Below the pieces are notes generated by a model, which was not told where the DNA came from, made no database searches, and saw only the letters and a list, made by a program, of their open reading frames with translations. Shown piece after piece: positions 1 through 7,449 of a DNA stretch of 14,153 nt. Made by a program: the position numbers and the translations under genes. How positions within the stretch are numbered: position 1 is the stretch's first letter; every line of letters begins with the position of its first letter. Location: positions 1 to 14,153 of the forward strand of contig JAPFFX010000311.1 of assembly GCA_026645375.1 (NCBI GenBank), given 5' to 3'. The stretch is from Citricoccus sp. WCRC_4 (GTDB lineage: Bacteria > Actinomycetota > Actinomycetes > Actinomycetales > Micrococcaceae).

Positions 1-1494
1 GAGACCAGGGAATGGCTCGCCCTTGGCGTGTTGGTCCTTGCGGTGACGTTGCTGGCCATCGATGGAACCGTCCTGTACCTGGCTGTCCCCTCGCTCACTG
101 CAGACCTGGCGCCGACGGCGGCGCAGATCCTGTGGATCGGGGACGTCTATTCCTTCGTGCTCGCCGGGCTGCTGGTGACCATGGGTAACCTGGCCGATCG
201 CATCGGCCGGAAACGATTGCTGATCATCGGCAGCCTGGCCTTCGGGCTGGCGTCCATGGCCGCGGCCTTCGCCCCGTCCGCAGAGGCGCTGATCGCGGCG
301 CGTGCGCTGCTGGGGGTCGCCGGGGCCACCATCATGCCCTCGACCCTGTCGATCATCCGGAACATGTTCCACGATTCCGTCCAGCGCACCCGGGCCATCG
401 CCTTGTGGTCGGCCGGTGCCATGGCCGGTGGTGCGGTAGGGCCCTTGGTCGGCGGGATGCTGCTGGAATGGTTCTGGTGGGGATCGGTGTTCCTGATCAA
501 CCTCCCGGTGATCGCATTGATCGTCGTGTTCGGCGTCTGGTTGCTGCCCGAATCCCGCAACCCCACGGCGGATCGAATCGACCTTGCCTCAGCCGTGTTG
601 TCCGTGCTCGCCATCGTGCCGGTGGTCTATGCCATCAAGCAGGCTGTCGGCAAGGGACTGGACTGGTCCGTGCCGATCACCGTTGCGCTCGGCCTCGCCG
701 CGGGTTGGGCCTTCGTGCGGCGGCAACGGCGCCTGGCCACCCCCATGGTGGACATCAGCCTGTTCCGTATCCCGGCCTTCGGCGGGGCCGTGGCAGCCAA
801 CACGCTATCCGTCTTCGCGTTCTTCGGCCTGTTGTTCTTCTTCTCCCAGTACCTGCAGCTGGTCCGTGGTTACTCGCCCTTCTGGGCCGGGCTGGCCGAG
901 TTGCCGGCCACCATCGCGTCCATGGCCGTCGTGGTCGTCGTCGGGTTCCTGCTGTCCAAGCTGGGGCTGGGCCGGGCCATTGCCGCAGGCCTGTTGCTCG
1001 GGTCATTGGGGCTGGTCGCACTGGGGTTCTCGGAGGGGTTGCCCACGTACTGGGCCATCGGAACCTCCCTGGCCGTCATCGGCCTGGGGATCGGCCTCGC
1101 CATGACACTCTCCACCGACGCGGTGGTCTCGGCAGCGCCCCCGGAAAGGGCCGGCGCCGCCTCCTCGATCTCGGAAACGGGCTACGAACTCGGTGTGGCC
1201 CTGGGTATCGCCGTGCTGGGCTCGATCCAGACGGCGATCTACCGCGCCAACCTTCATATCCCCGTCGGTACGCCACCGGAGGTGGAGGTCGCCGTCCAGG
1301 ACTCGCTCGCCAGCGGGGCCAGCGCACTGGGCGGCCAGCACGAGGCCCTGCTGACCATGACCCAGGCGGCCTTCACCCACGGAATGCAGGTAACTTCCTA
1401 CGTGGCGGCCGGCGTGCTGCTCGTGGCCGCGGGCATCGCCTGGTGGCTCATCCCCTCGGTCCCCCATCAGAAGGTCAAGAATGCAACCCACTGA
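1..1494 (+). CDS. DHA2-family MFS drug efflux transporter, 5' end missing
   Basis: Inner-membrane proton-coupled multidrug exporter, probably for cationic compounds such as quaternary ammonium disinfectants and dyes (QacA/SmvA/LfrA type). The frame is open from base 1 (ETREWLALG precedes the first GTG at 28), so the true start lies upstream; 497 codons are visible. Seen: a first membrane segment with the DHA2-type acidic residue (LLAIDGTVLYLAVPSL), the loop motif GNLADRIGRKRLL near residues 62-74, an antiporter-type motif C stretch (GAMAGGAVGPLVGGML) near 139-154, and the WWGSVFLINLPV segment typical of 14-helix exporters. Hydrophobic segments continue to the end. It overlaps the tetR gene by 14 bases, so the two are co-transcribed and the regulator probably controls the pump. 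TTG leucine codons are frequent, unlike metY and recQ. Family assignment is firm; substrate is inference. Confidence 0.9.
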   Translation, partial: ETREWLALGVLVLAVTLLAIDGTVLYLAVPSLTADLAPTAAQILWIGDVYSFVLAGLLVTMGNLADRIGRKRLLIIGSLAFGLASMAAAFAPSAEALIAARALLGVAGATIMPSTLSIIRNMFHDSVQRTRAIALWSAGAMAGGAVGPLVGGMLLEWFWWGSVFLINLPVIALIVVFGVWLLPESRNPTADRIDLASAVLSVLAIVPVVYAIKQAVGKGLDWSVPITVALGLAAGWAFVRRQRRLATPMVDISLFRIPAFGGAVAANTLSVFAFFGLLFFFSQYLQLVRGYSPFWAGLAELPATIASMAVVVVVGFLLSKLGLGRAIAAGLLLGSLGLVALGFSEGLPTYWAIGTSLAVIGLGIGLAMTLSTDAVVSAAPPERAGAASSISETGYELGVALGIAVLGSIQTAIYRANLHIPVGTPPEVEVAVQDSLASGASALGGQHEALLTMTQAAFTHGMQVTSYVAAGVLLVAAGIAWWLIPSVPHQKVKNATH

Positions 1495-2110
1495 ACCCCT
1501 TGCCACTCGTGACAAGGAACGCACGCGCAAGGCCATCCTGGAGGCGGCCGTGCAACTGATGTCCGAACAGGGAGCCGGGGTCAGCCTCGCTGACATCGCC
1601 GCGCAGGCCGGTGTCTCCAAGGGCGCCTTGACGCACCACTACCGGAGCCGGGGCGCCTTGGAGGAAGCGATCCTGATCGATTCGGCCGAGCGTTTCTGGA
1701 CTGACGTCCACGAGCACGTCGACCTCTCGGAGAACCGATCCGGCAAACTCCTGCGGGGTTACATCCGGGCGCTCACCTCCGGCAGTGCCGTCACCCGGGA
1801 GGTGTTCTCACCCACCTCGATCCTCGTGGTCATCGGCAACAACCAGGACATGCACCACCTGATGGTCCAAGACGCCGAGAGATGGCGGGCGGCCTTTGCC
1901 GCCGACGGCCTCGACCCGGCCCTGTCGCTGGTGCTCCGCCACGCCGCCGAGGGCCTCGCCGCCGGCATCGACACCCCCTACCTCACCACCACGGAACTGA
2001 ACCAGGCACGCGCCACACTTCTGCACCTCGCAGAGCCCGCACAGGCCGATCACCGCGAGGGGGAACGGTTCTCCCCGGGGCCTCAACGTGAGGGCAGCGA
2101 GTCTCCGTAG
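1481..2110 (+). CDS. TetR/AcrR-family transcriptional regulator
   Basis: DNA-binding repressor, 209 aa, the usual TetR length. The N-terminal helix-turn-helix is clear: RDKERTRKAILEAAVQLM (residues 10-27), then LADIAAQAGVSKGALTHHY (36-54), with the recognition helix in VSKGALTHHY. The remainder is helical and variable, as expected of the ligand-binding half. The ATG lies inside the end of the pump gene, preceded by AGAAGG (1469-1474) with a 6-base spacer, so translation is coupled. By analogy with QacR, LfrR and SmvR it probably represses the pump operon and is released by the pumped drug. The operator would lie upstream of the pump, outside the window. The last ~20 residues are polar and low in complexity. 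Confidence 0.9.
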   Translation: MQPTEPLATRDKERTRKAILEAAVQLMSEQGAGVSLADIAAQAGVSKGALTHHYRSRGALEEAILIDSAERFWTDVHEHVDLSENRSGKLLRGYIRALTSGSAVTREVFSPTSILVVIGNNQDMHHLMVQDAERWRAAFAADGLDPALSLVLRHAAEGLAAGIDTPYLTTTELNQARATLLHLAEPAQADHREGERFSPGPQREGSESP

Positions 2111-2142
2111 TATCGCGGGGTAGGGATCGCACCATGAGGCCA

Positions 2143-2171
2143 GGTCCGGCAACGGTCCCCGGTGCCGGCCC
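2143..2171 (+). terminator. Possible terminator after the pump-tetR operon
   Basis: GGTCCGGCA (2143-2151) pairs with TGCCGGCCC (2163-2171) at 8 of 9 positions across an 11-base loop, 32 bases after the tetR stop. There is no T tract, which is common for actinobacterial terminators. The remaining bases up to treS (2172-2350) show only a weak CTGCT/AGCAG hairpin near 2211 and no convincing promoter hexamers. Confidence 0.4.
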
Positions 2172-2363
2172 GGGGCTGTGAGACGGCCTTGGGGACGACC
2201 TGACCAGGTGCTGCTGCTCCCAGCAGAACCCAGCGATGCTCGGCCGGAACATCGCCCCTGACGCGGCTGGGTCAAACTGAGGACGTATGCCAGACTTCAC
2301 GCAAGCAGTCCCGGTGTTCAGAGGCAACTGATTCACCAGTCCGCGCACGGAAGGAAGGTGGAG

Positions 2364-4613
2364 ATGTCCACTCCCGACTCGGAGTCCCCGAACGGCGACG
2401 GTCAGGCCCTGCCGGATATCCCCCCTCCCACCACGGACGAGGCCGCGGCCGCAGACGTCAACTACGACGAGGTCTTCTACCCGGCCCGGCCCCGCGCCGC
2501 GCGCCCGAGGGCGCGCCGCAACCAGCAGTTCGGTGCGGCCAAGCCTCCCTTCGATCCGGTGGGGACGAACCCGGCCTACGTCCAGTGGCTGCGCGGGCAG
2601 TCCATGCTGGGGGACGCCAAGACGCTGGGCCGCCAGTTGTCCGGCCAGGCCAGCATGTGGCAGCACGCGTACGCCCGCCCCGATCCGCGCCGCGCCGTGG
2701 AGGCCGCCAGCGTCTGGGTGACCTCCTATCCGCTGGCCGTCATCACCGAACCGGGGCAGTCCTTCCTGGGGGCGCTGGGCAACCCCGCCCTGTGGGACGC
2801 CTTCGCACAGATCGGCATCACCGCGATCCACACCGGGCCCCTGAAACGGGCCGGAGGGCTGGACGGATGGAACTACACCCCCAGCGTGGACGGCCATTTC
2901 GACCGCATCAGCATGGCCATCGATCCCCTCTTCGGCACCGAGGACGAGTTCCGCGCGATGTGCACCGTGGCCAGGGACCATGGCGGGACGGTCATCGATG
3001 ACATCGTGCCCGGGCACACCGGCAAGGGCGCGGACTTCCGGCTGGCCGAGATGAACTACCGGGACTATCCCGGCCTGTTCCACATGATCGACATCCCGGA
3101 GTCGGACTGGCACCTGCTGCCCGAGGTCCCGGCCGGGAAGGACTCGGCCAATCTCGACCGGGAGTGCGAGCGCGCCCTGCAGGACGCCGGGTACATCATC
3201 GGGGAGCTGCAACGGGTGATCTTCTACGAGCCCGGGGTCAAGGAGACCAACTGGAGTGCGACCCGGGCCGTGCTGGACACCGAGGGGAAACCGCACCGCT
3301 GGGTCTACCTGCACTACTTCAAGGACGGGCAGCCGTCCCTGAACTGGCTCGATCCGACGTTCTCGGGCATGCGCATGGTGATGGGAGACGCCTTGCACTC
3401 CCTGCTGGACCTGGGCGCCGGTGCGCTGCGCCTGGACGCCAACGGCTTCCTCGGCGTGGAGAAGGGCTCGGACCAGGGGGCCGGCTGGTCCGAGGGCCAC
3501 CCCCTGTCCGAGGCGGCGAACCAGCTGCTGGGGTCCATGGTGCGCAAGGTCGGCGGCTTCACCTTCCAGGAACTGAACCTCTCCATCGACGACATCAAGA
3601 CGACGTCCATGACCGGCCCGGACCTGTCCTACGACTTCGTCACCCGGCCTGCCTACCACCACGCCTTCGTCACCGGTGACACCGAGTTCCTGCGGCTGGC
3701 CCTGCGCGAGGCCCTGGCCATCGGCGTGGACGCCGCCAGCCTGGTCCACGCCCTGCAGAACCATGACGAGCTCACCTACGAGCTGATCCACTTCGCCGTG
3801 CGGCACCGGGACCGGGAGTTCGAGCTCGGCGGACGGGTCCTCACCGGCGGGGAACTCGCGGAGCACGTCCAGTCCACGCTGCGCGAGCGGATCACCGGTC
3901 CGGCGGCCCCCTACAACCTCACCTTCACGACCAACGGGATCGCGTGCACGACCGCCAGCGTGGTCACCGCGACCCTGGGGATCACCGACCTGGAGCAGAT
4001 CACCGACGACCAGCTCGAGCAGGTCCGCCGAGGACACCTGCTGCTGGCGATGTACAACTCCCTGCAGCCCGGGGTCTTCGCCCTCTCGGGATGGGACCTG
4101 CGGGGCGTGCTGCCGGTACCCCGGGAGGAGGTCTCCGAGCTGATCGCCCAGGGTGACACCCGGTGGATCAACCGCGGGGCGCACAACCTGATGGGCATGG
4201 CCCCCGAGTCCCGCTCGTCCGGTTCGGGACTGCCCCGGGCCCGCAGCCTGTACGCCCCGATCCCGGTGCAGCTGTCCGACGAGGACTCCTTCGCCCGCCG
4301 GCTCGCGCGCATCCTCGAGGTCCGGAAGGAGCACGGCATCGCCGCCGGCGAACTGCTCGATGTGGCCCAGGCATCCCATCCCGGCGTGCTGGGCCTGGTC
4401 CAGCGCACCGCCACGGGCGAGCTCGCCGTCACCGTGCTGAACTTCTCCGCGGACACGGTCAACGCCACCGTGTCCTCACCGCAGCTCACGGCGGACCGCG
4501 TGGTGATCGACGCCTTCACCGAGGAAGTCTGCGGAACCGTCGGCAGGGGACAGGACATCGACATCACCCTGCCGGCTCACGAGGGGACGCTCCTGGTCCT
4601 CGAAGCGCCGTGA
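2364..4613 (+). CDS. treS: Trehalose synthase (maltose alpha-D-glucosyltransferase), GH13
   Basis: Cytoplasmic alpha-amylase-fold enzyme that interconverts maltose and trehalose (EC 5.4.99.16). The 749 aa sequence resembles, from memory, the Pseudomonas stutzeri type of trehalose synthase (probably subfamily GH13_33) rather than the TreS common in mycobacteria. Seen: region I VIDDIVPGHTGKGAD (210-224), where the usual Asn of DxxxNH is Gly; region II LRLDANGFLGVE (355-366) with nucleophile Asp358; region III FQELNLS with acid Glu403; region IV LQNHDELTYEL (464-474) with the conserved Asp468. A beta-rich C-terminal domain follows. The first ~70 residues are rich in Pro, Ala and Arg and appear to be an extension. 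ATG 2364 is chosen because AAGGAAGG (2351-2358) lies 5 bases upstream; an in-frame GTG at 2358 sits on that ribosome site. No maltokinase or other trehalose gene is adjacent. Role in osmoprotection or storage is inference. Confidence 0.85.
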   Translation: MSTPDSESPNGDGQALPDIPPPTTDEAAAADVNYDEVFYPARPRAARPRARRNQQFGAAKPPFDPVGTNPAYVQWLRGQSMLGDAKTLGRQLSGQASMWQHAYARPDPRRAVEAASVWVTSYPLAVITEPGQSFLGALGNPALWDAFAQIGITAIHTGPLKRAGGLDGWNYTPSVDGHFDRISMAIDPLFGTEDEFRAMCTVARDHGGTVIDDIVPGHTGKGADFRLAEMNYRDYPGLFHMIDIPESDWHLLPEVPAGKDSANLDRECERALQDAGYIIGELQRVIFYEPGVKETNWSATRAVLDTEGKPHRWVYLHYFKDGQPSLNWLDPTFSGMRMVMGDALHSLLDLGAGALRLDANGFLGVEKGSDQGAGWSEGHPLSEAANQLLGSMVRKVGGFTFQELNLSIDDIKTTSMTGPDLSYDFVTRPAYHHAFVTGDTEFLRLALREALAIGVDAASLVHALQNHDELTYELIHFAVRHRDREFELGGRVLTGGELAEHVQSTLRERITGPAAPYNLTFTTNGIACTTASVVTATLGITDLEQITDDQLEQVRRGHLLLAMYNSLQPGVFALSGWDLRGVLPVPREEVSELIAQGDTRWINRGAHNLMGMAPESRSSGSGLPRARSLYAPIPVQLSDEDSFARRLARILEVRKEHGIAAGELLDVAQASHPGVLGLVQRTATGELAVTVLNFSADTVNATVSSPQLTADRVVIDAFTEEVCGTVGRGQDIDITLPAHEGTLLVLEAP

Positions 4614-4745
4614 TGCACGCCTGACGCTCCCGGGTCATCTTTCGACCTCCAGTTGCCCGGATCGGGCCGGCGTCGGGGACAATGGGACGAAACGGGACCG
4701 GGACGCGGTCAGCACCGCGAGACCGACCGGCCCTCACCCCCTGCT

Positions 4746-4752
4746 GGAAGGA
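4746..4752 (+). promoter_or_regulatory. Ribosome binding site fixing the metY start
   Basis: GGAAGGA with a 5-base CCCCC spacer before GTG 4758. It decides against a longer in-frame reading from 4653, whose extra 35 residues have no family resemblance. A weak promoter (TTGCCC 4653-4658, GACAAT 4678-4683, 19-base spacer) lies upstream. No recognisable SAM-riboswitch core was found in 4614-4757. Confidence 0.7.
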
Positions 4753-4757
4753 CCCCC

Positions 4758-6068
4758 GTGGCAGAACACCAGTTCGGCTTCCGTACCCGCGCCCTGCACG
4801 CCGGCGCCGTCCCCGACGCCGTGCACGGATCCCGCGCCGTGCCGATCCACCAGACCACCTCCTACGTCTTCGAGTCCGCCCAGGACGCCGCGAACCTGTT
4901 CGCGCTGCAGAAGTACGGCAACATCTACTCCCGGATCGGCAATCCCACGGTCGCCGCGTTCGAGGAGCGGATGGCCTCGCTGGAGGGCGGCATCGGGGCG
5001 GTGGCGACGGCGTCCGGCATGGCCGCGGAGTTCGTCACCTTCGCGGCCCTCTGCCAGGCCGGGGACCACATCGTGGCCTCCTCCAAGCTCTACGGCGGCA
5101 CCATCACCCAGCTGGACGTCTCGCTGCGCCGGTTCGGGATCGAGACCACGTTCGTGAACTCGATGGAGGCCGAGGACTTCGCCGCGGCCATCCAGCCGAA
5201 CACCAAGGCCGTCTACACGGAGATCGTGGCCAACCCCTCCGGGGACATCGTGGACCTGCCCGGCCTGGCGAGGGTGGCCCACGCCGCCGGCGTCCCGCTC
5301 GTGGTGGACTCCACGCTGACCCCGCCGTACCTGATCCGCCCGTTCGAGCACGGGGCGGACATCATCATCCACTCGGCCACCAAGTTCCTCGGCGGGCACG
5401 GCACCACCCTGGGCGGCGTCGTCGTCGAGTCCGGGCTCTTCCCGTGGGACAACGGCAGGTTCCCGTCCATGACCGAGCCGGTCCCCTCCTACGGGGACGT
5501 GTCCTGGTGGGGCAACTTCGGTGAGTACGGCTTCCTGACGAAGCTGCGCTCGGAGCAGCTGCGTGACTTCGGCCCTGCCCTCGCACCGGCCTCGGCCCAG
5601 CAACTGATGATCGGCATCGAGACCCTGGCCCAGCGCATGGACGCCCACCTGGCCAACGCCCAGCGGGTGGCCGAGTGGCTCGAGGCCGACGAGCGGGTCA
5701 GCTGGGTCAACTACGCCGGCCTGCCCTCCCACCCCCACCACGAGCGCGGCAGGGACCTGCTGCCGCTGGGCGTGGGCTCCGTGTTCAGCTTCGGCGTGAA
5801 GGGCGGGCGCGACGCCGGCGCCGAGTTCATCTCGAACCTGCAGCTGGCCAGCCACCTGGCCAACATCGGCGACGCCAAGACCCTCGTGCTGCACCCGGCC
5901 TCCACCACGCACCAGCAGCTGACCGCCGAGCAGCTCGTGTCCGGCGGCATCCCCGAGGACCTGATCCGCATCTCCGTGGGCATCGAGGACGTCGAGGACA
6001 TCCTCTGGGACCTCGACCAGGCCCTGGAGGCCGCCGTGAACGCCACCCTGAAGGAGGCCGCCAAGTGA
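4758..6068 (+). CDS. metY: O-acetylhomoserine sulfhydrylase (aminocarboxypropyltransferase)
   Basis: PLP enzyme of the Cys/Met metabolism family that converts O-acetylhomoserine plus sulfide to homocysteine and acetate (direct sulfhydrylation, methionine synthesis, cytoplasm). 436 aa, the usual MetY length and longer than MetB/MetC (about 380-400 aa). Seen: FGFRTRALHAG at the N-terminus, PIHQTTSYVF (29-38), the cofactor-phosphate segment YSRIGNPT (57-64), VATASGMAAE (82-91), LVVDSTLTPPYLIRP (181-195), the PLP lysine in HSATKFLGGHGT (Lys209), and a C-terminal IRISVGIEDVEDILWDLDQAL. The long insertion before QLMIGIETLAQRM is typical of MetY. The stop overlaps the start of the next gene by 4 bases (GTGA). 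The acetyl-donor gene metX, often nearby in relatives, is not in this window. Leucine codons are almost all CTG/CTC, in contrast to the pump gene. Confidence 0.95.
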   Translation: MAEHQFGFRTRALHAGAVPDAVHGSRAVPIHQTTSYVFESAQDAANLFALQKYGNIYSRIGNPTVAAFEERMASLEGGIGAVATASGMAAEFVTFAALCQAGDHIVASSKLYGGTITQLDVSLRRFGIETTFVNSMEAEDFAAAIQPNTKAVYTEIVANPSGDIVDLPGLARVAHAAGVPLVVDSTLTPPYLIRPFEHGADIIIHSATKFLGGHGTTLGGVVVESGLFPWDNGRFPSMTEPVPSYGDVSWWGNFGEYGFLTKLRSEQLRDFGPALAPASAQQLMIGIETLAQRMDAHLANAQRVAEWLEADERVSWVNYAGLPSHPHHERGRDLLPLGVGSVFSFGVKGGRDAGAEFISNLQLASHLANIGDAKTLVLHPASTTHQQLTAEQLVSGGIPEDLIRISVGIEDVEDILWDLDQALEAAVNATLKEAAK

Positions 6069-6580
6069 GCACCGTACTGCCTGACCGTACCTGGACCGGA
6101 CCGTCCGCGCCGGAGCGCCTGTCGCTGCTGCGCCAGACCGAGTCGATCGCCATCGTCGGCGCCTCGGACAAGCCCGCCCGCGCGTCGTACTTCGTGGCGA
6201 CCTACCTGCTGTCCTCTACCACCTTCCGGGTCTACTTCGTCAACCCGATCCTGGCCGAGCAGGGCAAGCAGATCCTCGGCCACCCGGTGTACGCCTCCCT
6301 GGACGACCTGCCCGAGGTCCCGGACCTCGTGGAGGTCTTCCGCAAGGCCGAGGACACCCCGGGCATCGTGGAGGAGTCCCGCGAGGCCGGTGCGAAGGCC
6401 GTCTGGCTGCAGCTGGGCATCTGGAACGAGGAGGCCGCCCACCTGGCGGAGTCCTACGGGATGGACATCGTGATGGACCGCTGCGTGAAGATCGAGCATG
6501 CCCGCTTCCACGGCGGCCTGAACCTCGCCGGCTTCAACACCGGCGTGATCTCCTCCAGGCGCCAGGAACTGGACCGCTGA
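6065..6580 (+). CDS. CoA-binding domain protein (CoA_binding_2 / YccU type)
   Basis: Small cytoplasmic Rossmann-fold protein, 171 aa, start GTG 6065 overlapping the metY stop (GTGA). The start is supported by AAGGAGG (6051-6057) with a 7-base spacer inside the end of metY. Seen: the nucleotide-binding turn IAIVGASDKPARAS (28-41), YFVNP (57-61), DLVEVFRK (87-94), VWLQLGIWNEEA (113-124) and MDRCVKIEHARFHGG (137-151), with Cys140 in the position conserved in this family. This is the fold of the succinyl-CoA synthetase alpha N-domain and of YccU/YbdR-like proteins; no catalytic activity is established for the family. Tight coupling to metY suggests a role in sulfur or acyl-CoA handling during homocysteine synthesis, which is inference. 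Confidence 0.85.
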   Translation: MSTVLPDRTWTGPSAPERLSLLRQTESIAIVGASDKPARASYFVATYLLSSTTFRVYFVNPILAEQGKQILGHPVYASLDDLPEVPDLVEVFRKAEDTPGIVEESREAGAKAVWLQLGIWNEEAAHLAESYGMDIVMDRCVKIEHARFHGGLNLAGFNTGVISSRRQELDR

Positions 6581-6586
6581 CCCGGC

Positions 6587-6625
6587 CGACGGCGGCCGCC
6601 CCGCGTCTCGAGGCGGCCGCCGTCG
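6587..6625. terminator. Bidirectional hairpin terminator
   Basis: A perfect 14-bp inverted repeat (6587-6600 against 6612-6625, core GACGGCGGCCGCC) with an 11-base loop. It starts 7 bases after the stop of the CoA-binding gene and ends 23 bases short of the stop of the opposing membrane-protein gene, so it can serve both converging transcripts. No T tract follows. Confidence 0.75.
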
Positions 6626-6647
6626 ACGGGGACCCTCAGGGGCCCGC

Positions 6648-7256
6648 TCAGGAGGTGAGCAGCGACTTGACCACTCCGGCGGGCCCCTTCATCGGGACGA
6701 GCCGGGCCACGGCCTTGACGTTGTCCAGTCGCTTGGGCCGGAGGTTTCGCGCCCTCTGCAGTTCGCCGTGATGGGCGCCCAGCACGATCACGGCCCCGGC
6801 GAAGGCGGGGATGGTCCACTGCAGCAGGCGAAGCCGCTCCTGTGCCTCCTGCAACTCCGGGGAGGCGGTGGGCGAGGGTTCGGTGGCGCCTTGGGCGCCC
6901 TGCTGGGACAGCTCATCCACCTTCCTGCCGAGCATCCCGGAGTACAGCGTCACGGCAGCGCCGGCCACGGTCACGCCGGCCTTGACCCACGTCCAGCGCA
7001 TGACGCCCTGCTGGGCCACGTAGCGGCCCTTGTTCTCCCAGAGGATCGGCGCCCAGGTGCCCAGGTGCGCGGCGAAGGCCGCTGTCTGCACGGGTGCCCA
7101 GCGCTTCCAGCCCAGGCTGGACAGTCGCGTGCGCTCGGTGGGGTCCTTCGCCTGGGCGGTGGCGCCGTTCAGGCCCACCGCGCCCATCAGCGAACCACCG
7201 AACCACGCGGCAGCGCTCAGGTCATGGACGGACCGGGCGACGAGGTTTCCTGACAT
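6648..7256 (-). CDS. Conserved-type membrane protein of unknown function
   Basis: I do not recognise a characterised family. 202 aa from ATG 7256, chosen because AAGGAAGG then AGGA precede it; the 33 extra in-frame residues of a longer reading look like translated leader. Seen: a polar N-terminus with VHDLSAAAWFGGSLMGAVGLNGA (10-32), a segment around 54-73, a clear hydrophobic span VKAGVTVAGAAVTLYSGML (91-109) followed by basic residues, a Gln/Glu/Pro linker (113-140) with possible coiled-coil character, and a last span LLQWTIPAFAGAVIVLGAH (144-162) followed by a strongly basic tail (RARNLRPKRLDNVKAVAR). Three or four membrane segments with a cytoplasmic C-terminus are likely. It is monocistronic, divergent from recQ and convergent with metY. 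Function is open. Confidence 0.8.
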   Translation of the reverse strand: MSGNLVARSVHDLSAAAWFGGSLMGAVGLNGATAQAKDPTERTRLSSLGWKRWAPVQTAAFAAHLGTWAPILWENKGRYVAQQGVMRWTWVKAGVTVAGAAVTLYSGMLGRKVDELSQQGAQGATEPSPTASPELQEAQERLRLLQWTIPAFAGAVIVLGAHHGELQRARNLRPKRLDNVKAVARLVPMKGPAGVVKSLLTS

Positions 7257-7358
7257 GGTGTTCCTGCCTTCCTTGAGGGATTGGGGAGGACGGCCGCGGA
7301 CGGCCGGTGACCTCCACCCTTCCGTTCCCCGCCCCGGCTCGTAAAGGCCCCTCACCCG

Positions 7359-7382
7359 AACGGACCGTGTTCACCGGGTTCC
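7359..7382 (-). promoter_or_regulatory. Possible ECF-sigma-type promoter for the membrane-protein gene
   Basis: On the minus strand GGAAC (7382-7378) is followed after 15 bases by CGTT (7362-7359). This matches the GGAAC / CGTT layout known for ECF sigma factors such as the actinobacterial SigR/SigE groups. It would give a leader of about 95 bases before ATG 7256. Both motifs are short, so a chance match is possible. Confidence 0.3.
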
Positions 7383-7437
7383 AGCGCCATGACTGCGCGG
7401 CTGCCAGGCACGGGGGCCTCCCCGCCGGCCGGTCTCC

Positions 7438-7443
7438 TAGAGT
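7438..7443 (+). promoter_or_regulatory. -10 box TAGAGT giving a leaderless recQ transcript
   Basis: TAGAGT ends exactly six bases before ATG 7450, so a transcript would begin at or next to the start codon. The bases between (GAGGGG) are too close to the ATG to act as a normal ribosome site. Leaderless mRNAs with TANNNT at this distance are well known in actinobacteria. No good -35 is visible. Confidence 0.6.
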
Positions 7444-7449
7444 GAGGGG

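Noticed and set aside
1983..4379. A 798-codon open frame on the minus strand opposite treS and tetR
   Set aside because: It is the shadow of a GC-biased gene on the other strand: low-complexity Gly/Val/His/Gln composition, no domain motif, and the plus-strand gene has a full set of GH13 catalytic motifs.
4653..4757. A longer metY start at 4653
   Set aside because: The additional 35 residues have no family resemblance, and GGAAGGA sits correctly before GTG 4758.
4614..4757. A SAM riboswitch upstream of metY
   Set aside because: I looked for the conserved SAM-I/SAM-IV core and pairing arms and found none; the region is also short once the weak promoter is allowed for.
4734..5912. A 392-codon open frame on the minus strand opposite metY
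   Set aside because: An antisense frame of a confident PLP enzyme, with repetitive Gly/Val/Asp/His composition and no motif.
7257..7355. A 33-residue N-terminal extension of the minus-strand membrane protein
   Set aside because: The ribosome site lies before ATG 7256, and the extra residues read like translated leader.
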